Shown here piece after piece: positions 44,380-57,589 of a stretch of 64,000 nt of DNA (the stretch's first letter is position 1; each line of letters starts with the position of its first letter). The position numbers and the translations under genes were made by a program. The DNA is from Corbicula japonica. Its lineage: Eukaryota > Mollusca > Bivalvia > Venerida > Cyrenidae. The stretch covers positions 62,001-126,000 of the forward strand of contig JAZAYU010000882.1 in assembly GCA_038501625.1 (NCBI GenBank), read 5' to 3'. The notes under the pieces are model-generated. The model had not been told where the DNA came from. It made no database searches and worked only from the letters and a program-made list of their open reading frames with translations.

Positions 44380-47300
44380 ATAAAATGACTATATTATCCC
44401 ATATGAACGTGCCTTTGGAAAAATCCAATAACGGTCAAATTTGCACGGTTGTTAGAGATATTTGAGGTGAGCTCATGGCCGAAATTTCAGGGCTCCTGAC
44501 CGCCGGCAACAAGCTATTCCGGCAGCCAAACACTGTTAAAATAAAATAAAATGACTACATTATCCCATATGAACGTGCCTTTGGAAAAATCCAATAACGG
44601 TCAAATTTGCACGCTTGTTAGAGATATTTGAGGTGAGCTTATGGCCGAAATTTCAGGGCTCTTGACCGCCGGCAACCGGCTATTCCGGCAGCCAAACACT
44701 GATAAAATGACTACATTATCCCAAATAAAACGTGCCTTTGGAAAAATCCAATAACGGTCAAATTTTGCACGGTTGTTAGAGACATTTGAGGTGAGTTTGT
44801 GGCCGAAATATCAGGGCTCTTGACCTCCGGCAACCGGCTATTCCGTCAGTCAAACACTGTTAAAATATAATAAAATGACTACATTATCCCATATGAACGT
44901 GCGTTTGGAAAATCCAATAACGGTCAAATTTGCACGGATGTTAGAGATATTTGAGGTGAGCTAATGGCCGAAATTTCAGGGTTATTGACCTCCGGAAATC
45001 GGCTATTCCGTCAGCCAAACACTGTTAAAATAGAATAAAATGACTACATTATCCCATATGAACGTGCCTTTGGGAAAAATCCAATAACGGTCAAATTTGC
45101 ACGGTTGTTAGAGATATTTGAGATGAGCTTATGGCCGAAATTTCAGGGCTCTTCACCGCCGGCAACAGGCTATTCCGTTAGCCAGACTCTGTTAAAATAA
45201 AATTAAATGACTACATTATCCCATATGAACGTGCCTTTGGAAAAATCCAATAACGGTCAAATTTGCACGGTTGTTAGAGATATTTGAGGTCTTGACCGCC
45301 GGCAACCGGCTATTCCGGCAGCCAAACACTGATAAAATAGAATAAAATGACTATATTATCCCATATTAAGGTGCCTTTGGAAAAATCCAATAACGGTCAA
45401 ATGTGCACGGTTGTTAGAGATATTTGAGGTGAGCTTATGGCCGAAATTTCAGGGCTATTGACCTCCGGAAACCGGCTATTCCGTCAGCCAAACACTGTTG
45501 AATAGAATAAAATGACTACATTATCCCATATGAACGTGCCTTTGGAAAAATCCAATAACGGTCAAATTTGCACGGTTGTTAGAGATATTTGAGGTGAGCT
45601 TATGGCCGAAATTTCAGGGCTCTTGACCGCCGGCAACCGGCTATTCCGGCAGTCAAACACTGTTAAAATAGAATAAAATGACTATATTATCCCATATAAA
45701 GGTGCCTTTGGAAAAATCCGAATAACGGTCAAATGTGCACGGTTGTTAGAGATATTTGAGGTGAGCTTATGGCCGAAATTTCAGGGCTATTGACCTCCGG
45801 AAACCGGCTATTCCGTCAGCCAAACGCTGTTAAGTAGAATAAAATGACTACATTATCCCATATGAACGTGCCTTTGGAAAAATCCAATAACGGTCAAATT
45901 TGCACGGTTGTTAGAGATATTTGAGGTGAGCTTATGGCCGAAATTTCAGGGCTCTTGACCGCCTGCAACCGGCTATTCCGGCAGCCAAACACTGTTAAAA
46001 TACAATAAAATGACTACATTATCCCATATGAACGTGCCTTTGGAAAACTCCAGTAACGGTCAAATTTGCACGGTTGTTAGAGATGTTTGAGGTGAGCTTA
46101 TGGCCGGAATTTCAGGGCTCTTGACCGCCGGCAACCGGCTATTCCGGCAGCCAAACATTGTTACTATAAAATGACTACATTATCCCAAATAAAACGTGCC
46201 TTTGGAAAAATCAAATAACGGTCAAATTTGCACGTTTTGTTAGAGATATTTGAGGTGAGCTTATGGCCGAAATTTCAGGGCTCTTGACCGCCGGCAAGCG
46301 GCTATTCCGGCAGCCAAACACTGTTAGAATAAAATGACTACATTATACCAAATAAAACGTGCCTTTGGAATAATCCAATAACGGTCAAATTTGCATGGTT
46401 GTTAGAGATATTTGAGGTGAGCTTATGGCCGAAATTTCAGGGCTCTCGATCGCCCTAAAACTTCTAACCCATCAGCCAAACACTGTTAAAATAGAATAAA
46501 ATGACTACATTATCCATATGAACGTGCCTTTGGAAAAATCCAGTAACGGTCAAATTTGCACGGTTGTTAGAGATATTTGAGGTGAGCTTATGGCCGAAAT
46601 TTCAGGGCTCTTGACCGCCGGCAACCGGCTCTTCCGGCAGACAAACACTGTTAAAATAGAATAAAATGACTTCATTATCCCATATGAACGTGCCTTTTGA
46701 AAACCCAATAACGGTCAAATTTGCACGGTTGTTAGAGATATTTGAGTCGAGCTTATGGCCGAAATTTCAGGGCTGTTGACATCCGGCAACCGGCAATTTC
46801 CGCCAGCCAAACACTTTTAAAATAGAATAAAATGACTACATTATCCCAAATGAACGTGCCTTTAGAAAAATCCAATAACGGTCAAATTTGCACGGTTGTT
46901 AGAGATATTTGAGGTGAGCTTATGGCCGAAATTTTAGGGCTCTTGACCGCCGGCAACCGGCTATTCCGGCAGCCAAACTCTGTCAAAATACAATTAAATG
47001 ACTACATTGTCCCATATGAACGTGCCTTTGGAAAAATCCAATAACGGTCAAATTTTGCACGGTTGTTAAAAATCCAATTACGGTCAAATTTGCACGGTTT
47101 TTAAAGATATTTGAGGTGAGCATATGGCCAAAATTTCAGGGCTCTTGACCCCCGGCAACCGGCTATTCCGGCAGCCAAACACTGATAAATAGAATAAAAT
47201 GACTACATTATCGCATATGAACGTGCCTTTGGAAAAATCCAATAACGGTCAAATATGCACGGTTGTTAGAGATATTTGAGGTAAGCTTATGGCCGAAATT

Positions 47301-48080
47301 TCAGGGCTGTTGACCTCCGGCAACCGGCTATTCCGGCAGCCAAACCCTGTTAAAATAGAATAAAATGACTATATTATCCCATATGAACTTGCCTTTAGAA
47401 AAATACAATAAAGGTCAAATTTGCACGGTTGTAAAAAATGTTTGAGGTGAGCTTATGGCCGAAATTTCAGGGCTCTTTACCGCCGGCCACAGGCTATTCC
47501 GGCAGCCAAACACTGTTAAAATAGAATCAAATGACTACATTTTCCCATATGAACGTGCCTTTAAAAAATCCAATAACGGTCGTATTTGCACGGTTGTTGC
47601 CTTTAAAAAATCCAATAACGGTCGTATTTGCACGGTTGTTAGAGATATTTGAGGTGAGCTTATGACCGAAATTTCAGGGCTCTTGACCGCTGGCATCCGG
47701 CTATTCCACCTGACTACATTATCCCATTTGAACGTGCCTTTGGAAAAATCCAATAACGGTCAAATTTGCACGGTTGTTAGAGATATTTAAGGTGAGCTTA
47801 AGTCCGAAACTTCAGGGCTCTTCACCGCCGGCAACCGGCTTTTCCGGAAGCCAAACACTGTTAAAATAGAATAAAATGACTACATTATCCCATATGAACG
47901 TGCCTTTGGAAAAATCCAATAACGGTCAGTCAAATTTTCACGGTTGTTAGAGATATTTGAGGTCAGCTTATGGCCGAAATTTCAGGGCTCTTGACCGCCG
48001 GCAACCGGCTTTTCCAGAAGCCAAACACTGTTAAAATAGAATAAAATGACTACATTATCCAATATCAACGTGCCTTTGAA
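44380..48080. repeat. Module block A1, repeated about 7.3 kb downstream (51,690-55,200)
   Basis: Private variants such as GGCTCCTGACCGCCGGCAAC, GTTTGGAAAATCCAATAACG, the CCTAAAACTTCTAA core at 46452 and the doubled 42-mer at 47557 all recur in order in 51,690-55,200. The offset is 7310 at the left, 7833 in the middle and 7294 at the right. The shifts are explained by a two-monomer gain near 53,360-53,690 and a loss at 54,481. Confidence 0.85.
47557..47640. repeat. 42-bp tandem duplication inside a monomer
   Basis: GCCTTTAAAAAATCCAATAA through CGGTCGTATTTGCACGGTTG TT is present twice head to tail (47557-47598 and 47599-47640). The same doubled state is found at 54,851-54,934 in block A2, so it arose before the block was copied. 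Confidence 0.92.
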
Positions 48081-48099
48081 AAAATCCAATAACGGTCAA

Positions 48100-50900
48100 A
48101 TTTGCACGGTTGTTAGAGATATTTGAGGTGAGCTTATGGCCGAAATTTCAGGGCTCTTGACCGCCGGCAACCGGCTATTCCGGCAGCCAAACACTGTTAA
48201 AATAGAATATAATGACAACATTATCCCATATGAACGTGCCTTTTGAAAAATCCAATAACTGTCAAATTTGCACGGTTGTAAGAGATATTTGAGGTGAGCA
48301 TATGGCCGAAATTTCAGGACTCTTGACCGCCGGCAATCTGCTTTTCCGGCAGCCAAACACAGTTAAAATAGAATAAAATGACTACATTATCCCATATGAA
48401 CGTGCCTTTAGAAAAAATCCAATAACGGTCAAATTTGCACGGTTGTTAGAAATATTTTAGGTGAGCTTATGGCCGTAATTTCAGTGCTCTTGACCCCCGG
48501 CAACCGGCTATTCCGGGATCCAAACACTGTTAAAATAGAATAAAATGACTATATTAACACATATGAACGTGCTTTTGGAAAATCCGTTAACGGTCAAATT
48601 TGCACGGTTGTTAGAGATATTTGAGGTGAGCTTGTGGCCAAAATTTCAGGGCTCTTGACCGCCGGCAACCGGCTATTCCGGCAGCCATACACTGTTAAAA
48701 TAGAATAAAATGACTACATTATCCCATATGAACGTGCCTTTGGAAAAATCCAATAACTGTCAGTCAAATTTCCACGGTTGTTAGAGATATTTGAGGTAAG
48801 CTTATGGCCGAAATTTCAGGGCTCTTGACCGGCAGCAACCGGCTTTTCCGGCAGCCAAACACTGTTATAATAGATTAAAATGACTACATTATCCCATATG
48901 AACGTGCCTTTGGAAAAATCCAATAACGTTCAAATTTGCGCGGTTGTTAGAGATATTTGAGATGAGCTAATGGCCGATATTTCATGGCTCTTGACAGCCG
49001 GCAACCGGCTATTCCGGCAGCCAAACACTGTCAAAATAGAATAAAATGACTACATTATCCCATATGAACGTGCCTTTGGAAAAATCCAATAACAGTCAAA
49101 TTTGCACGGTTGTAAGAGATACTTAAGGTGAGCTTATGGCCGAAAGTTCAGTCTTTTGACCGCCGGCAACCGGCTATTCCGGCAGCCAAACACTGTTAAA
49201 ATAGAATAAAATGACTACACTATCCCAAATGAACGTGCCTTTAAAAAAATCCAATAACGGTCAAATTTGCACAGTTGTTAGAGATATTTGAGGTGAGCTT
49301 ATGGCCGAAATTTCAGGGCTCTTGACCGCCGGCAACCGGCTATTCCGGCAGCCAAACACAGTTAAAATAGAATAAAATGACAAGATTATACCATATGAAC
49401 GTGCCTTTAGAAAAATCCAATAACGGTGAGTCAAATTTCCACGGTTGTTAGAGATACTTAAGGTAAGCTTATGGCCGAAATTTCAGGGCTCTTGACCGGG
49501 AGCAACCGGCTTTTCCGGCAGCCAAACACTGTTAAAATAGAATAAAATGACTATATTATCCCATATTAAGGTGCCTTTGGAAAAATTCAATAACGGTCAA
49601 ATGTGCACGGTTGTTAGAGATATTTGAGGTGAGCTTATGGCCGAAATTTCAGGGCTCTTGACCGCCAGCAACAAGCTATTGCGGCAGCCAAACACTATTA
49701 AAAAAGAATAAAATGACTATATTATCCCATATGAACGTGCCTTTGGAAAAATCCAATAACGGTCAAATTTGCACGGTTGTTAGAGATATTTGAGGTGAGC
49801 TTATGGCCGAAGTTTCATGGCTCTTGATCCTCGGCAACCGGCTATTCCGGCAGCCAAACACTGTTAAAATACAATAAAATGACTACATTATCCCATATGA
49901 ACGTGCCTTTAGAAAAATCCAATAACGGTCAAATTCGCACGGTTGTTAGAAATATTATAGGTGAGCTTATGGCCGAAATTTCAGGGCTCTTGACCGCCGG
50001 CAACCGGCTATTCCGGCAGCCAAACACTGTTAAAATAGAATTAAATGACTACGTTATCCCATATGAACGTGCCTTTGGAAAAATCCAATAACGGTCAAAT
50101 TTGCACGGTTGTTAGAGATATTTGAGGTGAGCTTATGGCCGAAATTTCAGGGCTCTTGACCGCCGGCAACCGGCTATTCCGGCAGTCAAACACTGTTCAA
50201 ATAGAATAAAATGACTACACTATCCCATATGAACGTGCCTTTTGAAAAATCCAATAACGTTCAAATTTGCACGGTTGTTTGAGATATTTGAGATGAGCTT
50301 ATGGCCAAAATTTCAGGGCTCTTCACCGCCGGAAACGGCTATTCTGGCAGCCAAACAGTGTTAAAATATAATAAAATGACTACATTATCCCATATGAACG
50401 TGCCTTTAAAAGAATCCAATAACGATCAAATTTGCACGGTTGTAAGAGATATTTGAGTTGAGCTTATGGCCGAAATTTCAGGGCTAGACCAACGGCAACC
50501 GGCTATTCCGGCAGCCAAACACTGTTTCAATACAATACATTATCCCGTATGAACGTGACTTTGGAAAAATCCAATAACGGTCAAATTTGCACGGTTGTTA
50601 GAGAAATTAGAGGTGAGCTTATGGCCGAAATTTCAGGGCTCTTGACCTCCGGCAACCGGCTATTCCGGCAGCCAAACACTGTTAAAATAGAATAAAATGA
50701 CAAGATTATACCATATGAACGTGCCTTTAGAAAAATACAATAACGGTCAAATTTGCACGGTTGTTAGAAATGTTTAAGGTGAGCTTATGGCCGAAATTTC
50801 AGGGCTCTTGACCGCCGGCAACCGGCTATTCCGGCAGCCAAACACTTTTAAAATAGAATAAAATGACTACATTAACCCATATAAAGGTGCGTTTGGAAAA
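48100..50900. repeat. Module block B1, repeated at 57,590-60,400
   Basis: Shared private variants include AATAGAATATAATGACAACA (48201/57688), TATTAACACATATGAACGTG (offset 9487), TCAAATTCGCACGGTTGTTA (offset 9152) and GACAAGATTATACCATATGA (offset about 9494). The offset changes show two-monomer losses and gains between the copies. Confidence 0.85.
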
Positions 50901-51689
50901 ATCCAATAACGGTCAAATGTGCACGGTTGTTAGAGATATTTGAGGTGAGCTTATGGCCGAACTTTCAGGGCTCTTGACCGCCAGCAACAAGCTATTGCGG
51001 CAGCCAAACACTGTTAAAAAAAGAATCAAATGACTAAAATTATCCCATATGAACGTGCCTTTGGAAAAATCCAATAACGGTCAAATTTGCACGGTTGTTA
51101 GAGATATTTGAGATGAGCTTATGGCCGAAGTTTCAGGGCTCTTGATCCTCGGCAACTGGCTATTCCGGCAGCCAAACACTGTTAAAATAGAATAAAATGA
51201 CTACATTATCCCATATGAACGTGCCTTTGGAAAAATCCAATAACGGTCAAATTTGCACGGTTGTTAGAAATATTATAGGTGGGCTTATTGCCGAAATTTC
51301 AGGGCTCTTGACCGCCGGCAACCGGCTATTCCGGCAGCCAAACACTGTCAAAATAGAATTAAATGACTACATTACCCCATATGAACGTGCCTTTGGAAAA
51401 ATACAATAACGTTCAAATTTGCACGTTTGTTTGAGATATTTGAGATGAGCTTATGGCCGAAATTTCAGGGCTCTTCACCGCCGGCAAACGGCTATTCTGG
51501 TAGCCAAACACTGTTAAAATAGAATAAAATGATTTTATTATCCCATATGAACGTGCCTTTGGAAAAATCCAATAACGGTCAAATTTGCACGGTTGTTAGA
51601 GATATTTGAGGTGAGCTTATGGCCGAAATTTCAGGGCTCTTGACCGCCGGCAACAGGCTATTCCGGCAGCCAAACACTGTTAAAATAGA

Positions 51690-54600
51690 ATAAAATGACT
51701 ATATTATCCCATATGAACGTGCCTTTGGAAAAATCCAATAACGGTCAAATTTGCACGGTTGTTAGAGATATTTGAGGTGAGCTCATGGCCGAAATTTCAG
51801 GGCTCCTGACCGTCGGCAACAAGCTATTCCGGCAGCCAAACACTGTTAAAATAAAATAAAATGACTACATTATCCCATATGAACGTGCCTTTGGAAAAAT
51901 CCAATAACGGTCAAATTTGCACGCTTGTTAGAGATATTTGAGGTGAGCTTATGGCCGAAATTTCAGGGCTCTTGACCGCCGGCAACCGGCTATTCCGGCA
52001 GCCAAACACTGATAAAATGACTACATTATCCCAAATAAAACGTGCCTTTGGAAAAATGCAATAACGGTCAAATTTTGCACGGTTGTTAGAGACATTTGAG
52101 GTGAGTTTGTGGCCGAAATATCAGGGCTCTTGACCGCCGGCAACCGGCTATTCCGTCAGCCAAACACTGTTAAAATATAATAAAATGACTACATTATCCC
52201 ATATGAACGTGCGTTTGGAGAATCCAATAGCGGTCAAATTTGCACGGATGTTAGAGATATTTGAGGTGAGCTAATGGCCGAAATTTCAGGGTTATTGACT
52301 TCCGGAAATCGGCTATTCCGTCAGCCAAACACTGTTAAAATAGAATAAAATGACTACATTATCCCATATGAACGTGCCTTTGGGAAAAATCCAATAACGG
52401 TCAAATTTGCACGGTTGTTAGAGATATTTGAGATGAGCTTATGGCCGAAATTTCAGGGCTCTTCACCGCCGGCAACAGGCTATTCCGGCAGCCAAACACT
52501 GTTAAAATAGAATAAAATGACTATATTATCCCATATGAACGTGCCTTTGGAAAAATCCAATAACGGTCAAATTTGCACGGTTGTTAGAGATATTTGAGGG
52601 GAGCTTATGGCCGAAGTTTCTGGGCTCTTGATCCCCGGCAACCGGCTTTTCCGTTAGCCAGACTCTGTTAAAATACAATTAAATGACTACATTATCCCTC
52701 ATGAACGTGCCTTTGGAAAAATCCAATAACGGTCAAATTTGTACGGTTGTTAGAGATATTTGAGGTGAGCTTATGGCCGAAATTTCAGGGCTCTTGACCT
52801 CCGGCAACAGGCTATTCCGGCAGCCAAACACTGTTAAAATAGAATAAAATGACTATATTATCGCATATGAACGTGCCTTTGGAAAAACCGAATAACGGTC
52901 AAATTTGCACGGTTGTTAGAGATATTTGAGGTGAGCTTTTGGCCGAAATTTCAGGGCTCTTGACCGCCGGCAACAGGCTATTCCGGCAGCCAAACACTGT
53001 TAAAATAGAATAAAATGACCACATTATCCGGTATGAACGTGCCTTTAGAAAAATACAATAACGGTCAAATTTGCACGGTTGTTAGAAATGTTTTAGGTGA
53101 GCTTATGGCCGAAATTTCAGGGCTCTTGACCGCCGGCAACCGGCTATTCCGGCAGTCAAACACTGTTAAAATAGAATAAAATGACTATATTATCCCATAT
53201 TAAGGTGGCTTTGGAAAAATCCAATAACGGTCAAATGTGCACGGTTGTTAGAGATATTTGAGGTGAGCTTATGGCCGAAATTTCAGGGCTATTGACCTCC
53301 GGAAACCGGCTATTCCGTCAGCCAAACACTCTTAAATAGAATAAAATGACTACATTATCCGGTATGAACGTGCCTTTAGAAAAATACAATAACGGTCAAA
53401 TTTGCACGGTTGATAGAAATGTTTTAGGTGAGCTTATGGCCGAAATTTCAGGGCTCTTGACCGCCGGCAACCGGCTATTCCGGCAGTCAAACACTGTTAA
53501 AATAGAATAAAATGACTATATTATCCCATATTAAGGTGCCTTTGGAAAAATCCAATAACGGTCAAATGTGCACGGTTGTTAGAGATATTTGAGGTGAGCT
53601 TATGGCCGAAATTTCAGGGCTATTGACCTCCGGAAACCGGCTATTCCGTCAGCCAAACACTCTTAAATAGAATAAAATGACTACATTATCCCATATGAAC
53701 GTGCCTTTGGAAAAATCCAATAACTGTCAAATTTGCACGGTTGTTAGAGATATTTGAGGTGAGCTTATGGCCGAAATTTCAGGGCTCTTGACCGCCTGCA
53801 ACCGGCTATTCCGGCAGCCAAACACTGTTAAAATACAATAAAATGACTACATTATCCCATATGAACGTGCCTTTGGAAAACTCCAGTAGCGGTCAAATTT
53901 GCACGGTTGTTAGAGATGTTTGAGGTGAGCTTATGGCCGGAATTTCAGGGCTCTTGACCGCCGGCAACCGGCTATTTCGGCAGCCAAACACTGTTACTAT
54001 AAAATGACTACATTATCCCAAATAAAACGTGCCTTTGGAAAAATCAAATAACGGTCAAATTTGCACGTTTTGTGAGAGATATTTGAGGTGAGCTTATGGC
54101 CGAAATTTCAGGGCTCTTGATCGCCGGCAAGCGGCTATTCCGGCAGCCAAACACTGTTAGAATAAAATGACTACATTATACCAAATAAAACGTGCCTTTG
54201 GAATAATCCAATAACGGTCAAATTTGCATGGTTGTTAGAGATATTTGAGGTGAGCTTATGGCCGAAATTTCAGGGCTCTTGATCGCCCTAAAACTTCTAA
54301 TCCATCAGCCAAACACTGTTAAAATAGAATAAAATGACTACATTATCCCATATGAACGTGCCTTTGGAAAAATCCAGTAACGGTCAAATTTGCACGGTTG
54401 TTAGAGATATTTGAGGTGAGCTTATGGCCGAAATTTCAGGGCTCTTGACCGCCGGCAACCGGCTCTTCCGGCAGACAAACAAATAAAATAAAATGACTAC
54501 ATTATCGCATATGAACGTGCCTTTGGAAAAATCCAATAACGGTCAAATATGCACGGTTGTTAGAGATATTTGAGGTAAGCTTATGGCCGAAATTTCAGGG

Positions 54601-55200
54601 CTGTTGACCGCCGGCAACCGGCTATTCCGGCAGCCAAACCCTGTTAAAATAGAATAAAATGACTATATTATCCCATATGAACTTGCCTTTAGAAAAATAC
54701 AATAAAGGTCAAATTTGCACGGTTGTAAAAAATGTTTGAGGTGAGCTTATGGCCGAAATTTCAGGGCTCTTTACCGCCGGCCACAGGCTATTCTGGCAGC
54801 CAAACACTGTTAAAATAGAATCAAATGACTACATTTTCCCATATGAACGTGCCTTTAAAAAATCCAATAACGGTCGTATTTGCACGGTTGTTGCCTTTAA
54901 AAAATCCAATAACGGTCGTATTTGCACGGTTGTTAGAGATATTTGAGGTGAGCTTATGACCGAAATTTCAGGGCTCTTGACCGCTGGCATCCGGCTATTC
55001 CGCCTGACTACATTATCCCATTTGAACGTGCCTTTGGAAAAATCCAATAACGGTCAAATTTGCACGGTTGTTAGAGCTATTTAAGGTGAGCTTAAGTCCG
55101 AAACTTCAGGGCTCTTCACCGCCGGCAACCGGGTATTCCGCCAGCCAAACTCTGTTAAAATAGAATAAAATTACTACATTATCCAATATCAACGTGCCTT
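51690..55200. repeat. Module block A2, second copy of 44,380-48,080
   Basis: See the first copy for shared markers. Here 53,020-53,330 is itself immediately duplicated at 53,360-53,690 (two monomers). At 54,478-54,490 CAGACAAACAAATAAAATAA marks a join that removes roughly 540 bases present in A1 (46,650-47,190). Confidence 0.85.
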
Positions 55201-57589
55201 TGAAAAAATCCAATAACTGTCAAATTTGCACGGTTGTTAGAGATATTTGTGGTGAGCTTATGGCCGAAATTTTAGGGCTCTTGTCCGCCGGCAACCGGCT
55301 ATTCCGGCAGCCAAACACTGATAAAATAGAAGAAAATGACTACATTATCCCATATGAACGTGCCTTTGGAAAAATCCAATAACGGTCAAATTTGCACGGT
55401 TGTAAGAGATATTTGAGGTGAGCTCATGGCCGAAATTTCACGGCTCTTGACCGCCGGCAACCGGCTATTCCGTCAGCCAAACACTGTTAAAATAGTATAA
55501 AATGACTATATTATCCCATATGAACGTGCCTATGGAAAAATGCAATAACGGTCAAATTTGCACGGTTGTTAAAGATATTTGAGGTAAGCTTATGGCCGAA
55601 ATTTTTAGGGGTCTTGACCGCCGGCAACCGGCTATTCCGCCAGCCAAACACAGTTAAAATAGAATAAAATGACTACATTATCCCATATGAACGTGCCTTT
55701 AGAAAAATACAAAAACGGTCAAATTTGCACGGTTGTTAAAAATATTTAAGGTGAGCTTATTGCCGAACTTTCAGGGCTCTTGACCGCCGGCAACCGGCTT
55801 TTCCGGCAGCCAAACTGTGTATATATAGAATAAAATGACTACATTATCCCATATGAACATGCCTTTGGAAAAATCCAATAACGGTCATATTTGCACGGTT
55901 GTTAGAGATATTTGAGGTGAGCTTATGGCCGAAATTTCAGGACTCTTGACCGCCGGCAACCGGCTATTCCGGCAGCCAAACACTGTTAAAGTAGAATAAA
56001 ATGACAATATTATCCCATATTAAGGTGCCTTTGGAAAAATCCAATAACGGTCAAATGTGCACGGTTGTTAGAGATATTTGAGGTGAGCTTATGGCCGAAA
56101 TTTCAGGGCTCTTGACCGCCGGAAACCGGCTATTCCGTCAGCCAAACACTGTTAAATAGAATAAAATGACTACATTATCCCATATGAACGTGCCTTTGGA
56201 AAAATCCAATAACGGTCAAATTTGCACGGTTTGCACAACAGGCTATTCCGGCAGCCAAACACTGTAAAAATAGAATAAAATGACTACATTATCCCATATG
56301 AACGTGCCTTTTGAAAATCCAATAACGGTCAAATTTGCACGGTTGTTAGAGATATTTGAGGTGAGCTTATGGCCGAAATTTCAGGGCTCTTGACCGCCTG
56401 CAACCGGCTATTCCGGCAGCCAAACACTGTTAAAATACAATCAAATGACTACATTATCCCATATGAACATGCCTTTGGAAAAATCCAATAACGGTCATAT
56501 TTGCACGGTTGTTAGAGATATTTGAGGCGAGCTTATGGCCGAAATTTCAGGGCTCTTGACCGCCGGCAACAGAAAAATCCAATAACGGTCAAATTTGCAC
56601 GGTTGTTAGAGATATTTGAGGTGATCTTATAGCCGAAATTTCAGGACTCTTGACCGCCGGCAACCGGCTATTCCGGCAGCCAAACACTGTTAAAGTAGAA
56701 TAAAATGACTATATTATCCCATATTAAGGTGCCTTTGAAAAAATCCAATAACGGTCAAATGTGCACGGTTGTTAGAGATATTTGAGGTGAGCTTATGGCC
56801 GTAATTTCAGTGCTCTTGATCCCCGGCAACCGGCTATTCCGACAGCCAAACACTGTTAAAATAGAATAAAATGACTACATTATCCCATATGAACGTGCCT
56901 TTGGAAAATCCGTTAACGGTGAAATTTGCACGGTTGTTAGAGATATTTGAGGTGAGCTTATGGCCGAAATTTCAGGGCTCTTGACCGCCGGCAACCGGCT
57001 ATTCGGCAGCCAAACACTTTTAAAATAGAATAAAATGACTACATTATCCCATATGAACGTGCCTTTGGAAAAATCCAATAACGGTCAGTCAAATTTCCAC
57101 GGTTGTTAGAGATATTTGAGGTCAGCTTATGGCCGAAATTTCAGGGCTCTTGACCGCCGGCAACCGGCTTTTCCTGCAGCCAAACACTGTTAAAATAGAA
57201 TAAAATGACTACATTATCCTATATGAACGTGCCTTTGGAAAAATCCAATAATGGTCAAATTTTGCACGGTTGATATATTTGAGGTGAGCTTATGGCCGAA
57301 ATTTCAGGGCTCTTGACCACCGGCAACCGGCTATTCCGGCAGCCAAACACTGTTTAAATAGAATAAAATGACTACATTATCCCATTTGAACGTGCCTTTG
57401 GACAAATCCAATAACGGTCAAATTTGCACGGTTAATAGAGATATTTGAGGTGAGCTTATGGCCAAAATTTCAGGGCTCTTGACCGCCGGCAACCGGCTAT
57501 TCCGGCAGCCAACACTGTCTAATTAGAATAAAATGACTACATTATCCCAGATGAACGTGCCTTTAAAAAATTCCAATAACGGTCAAATT

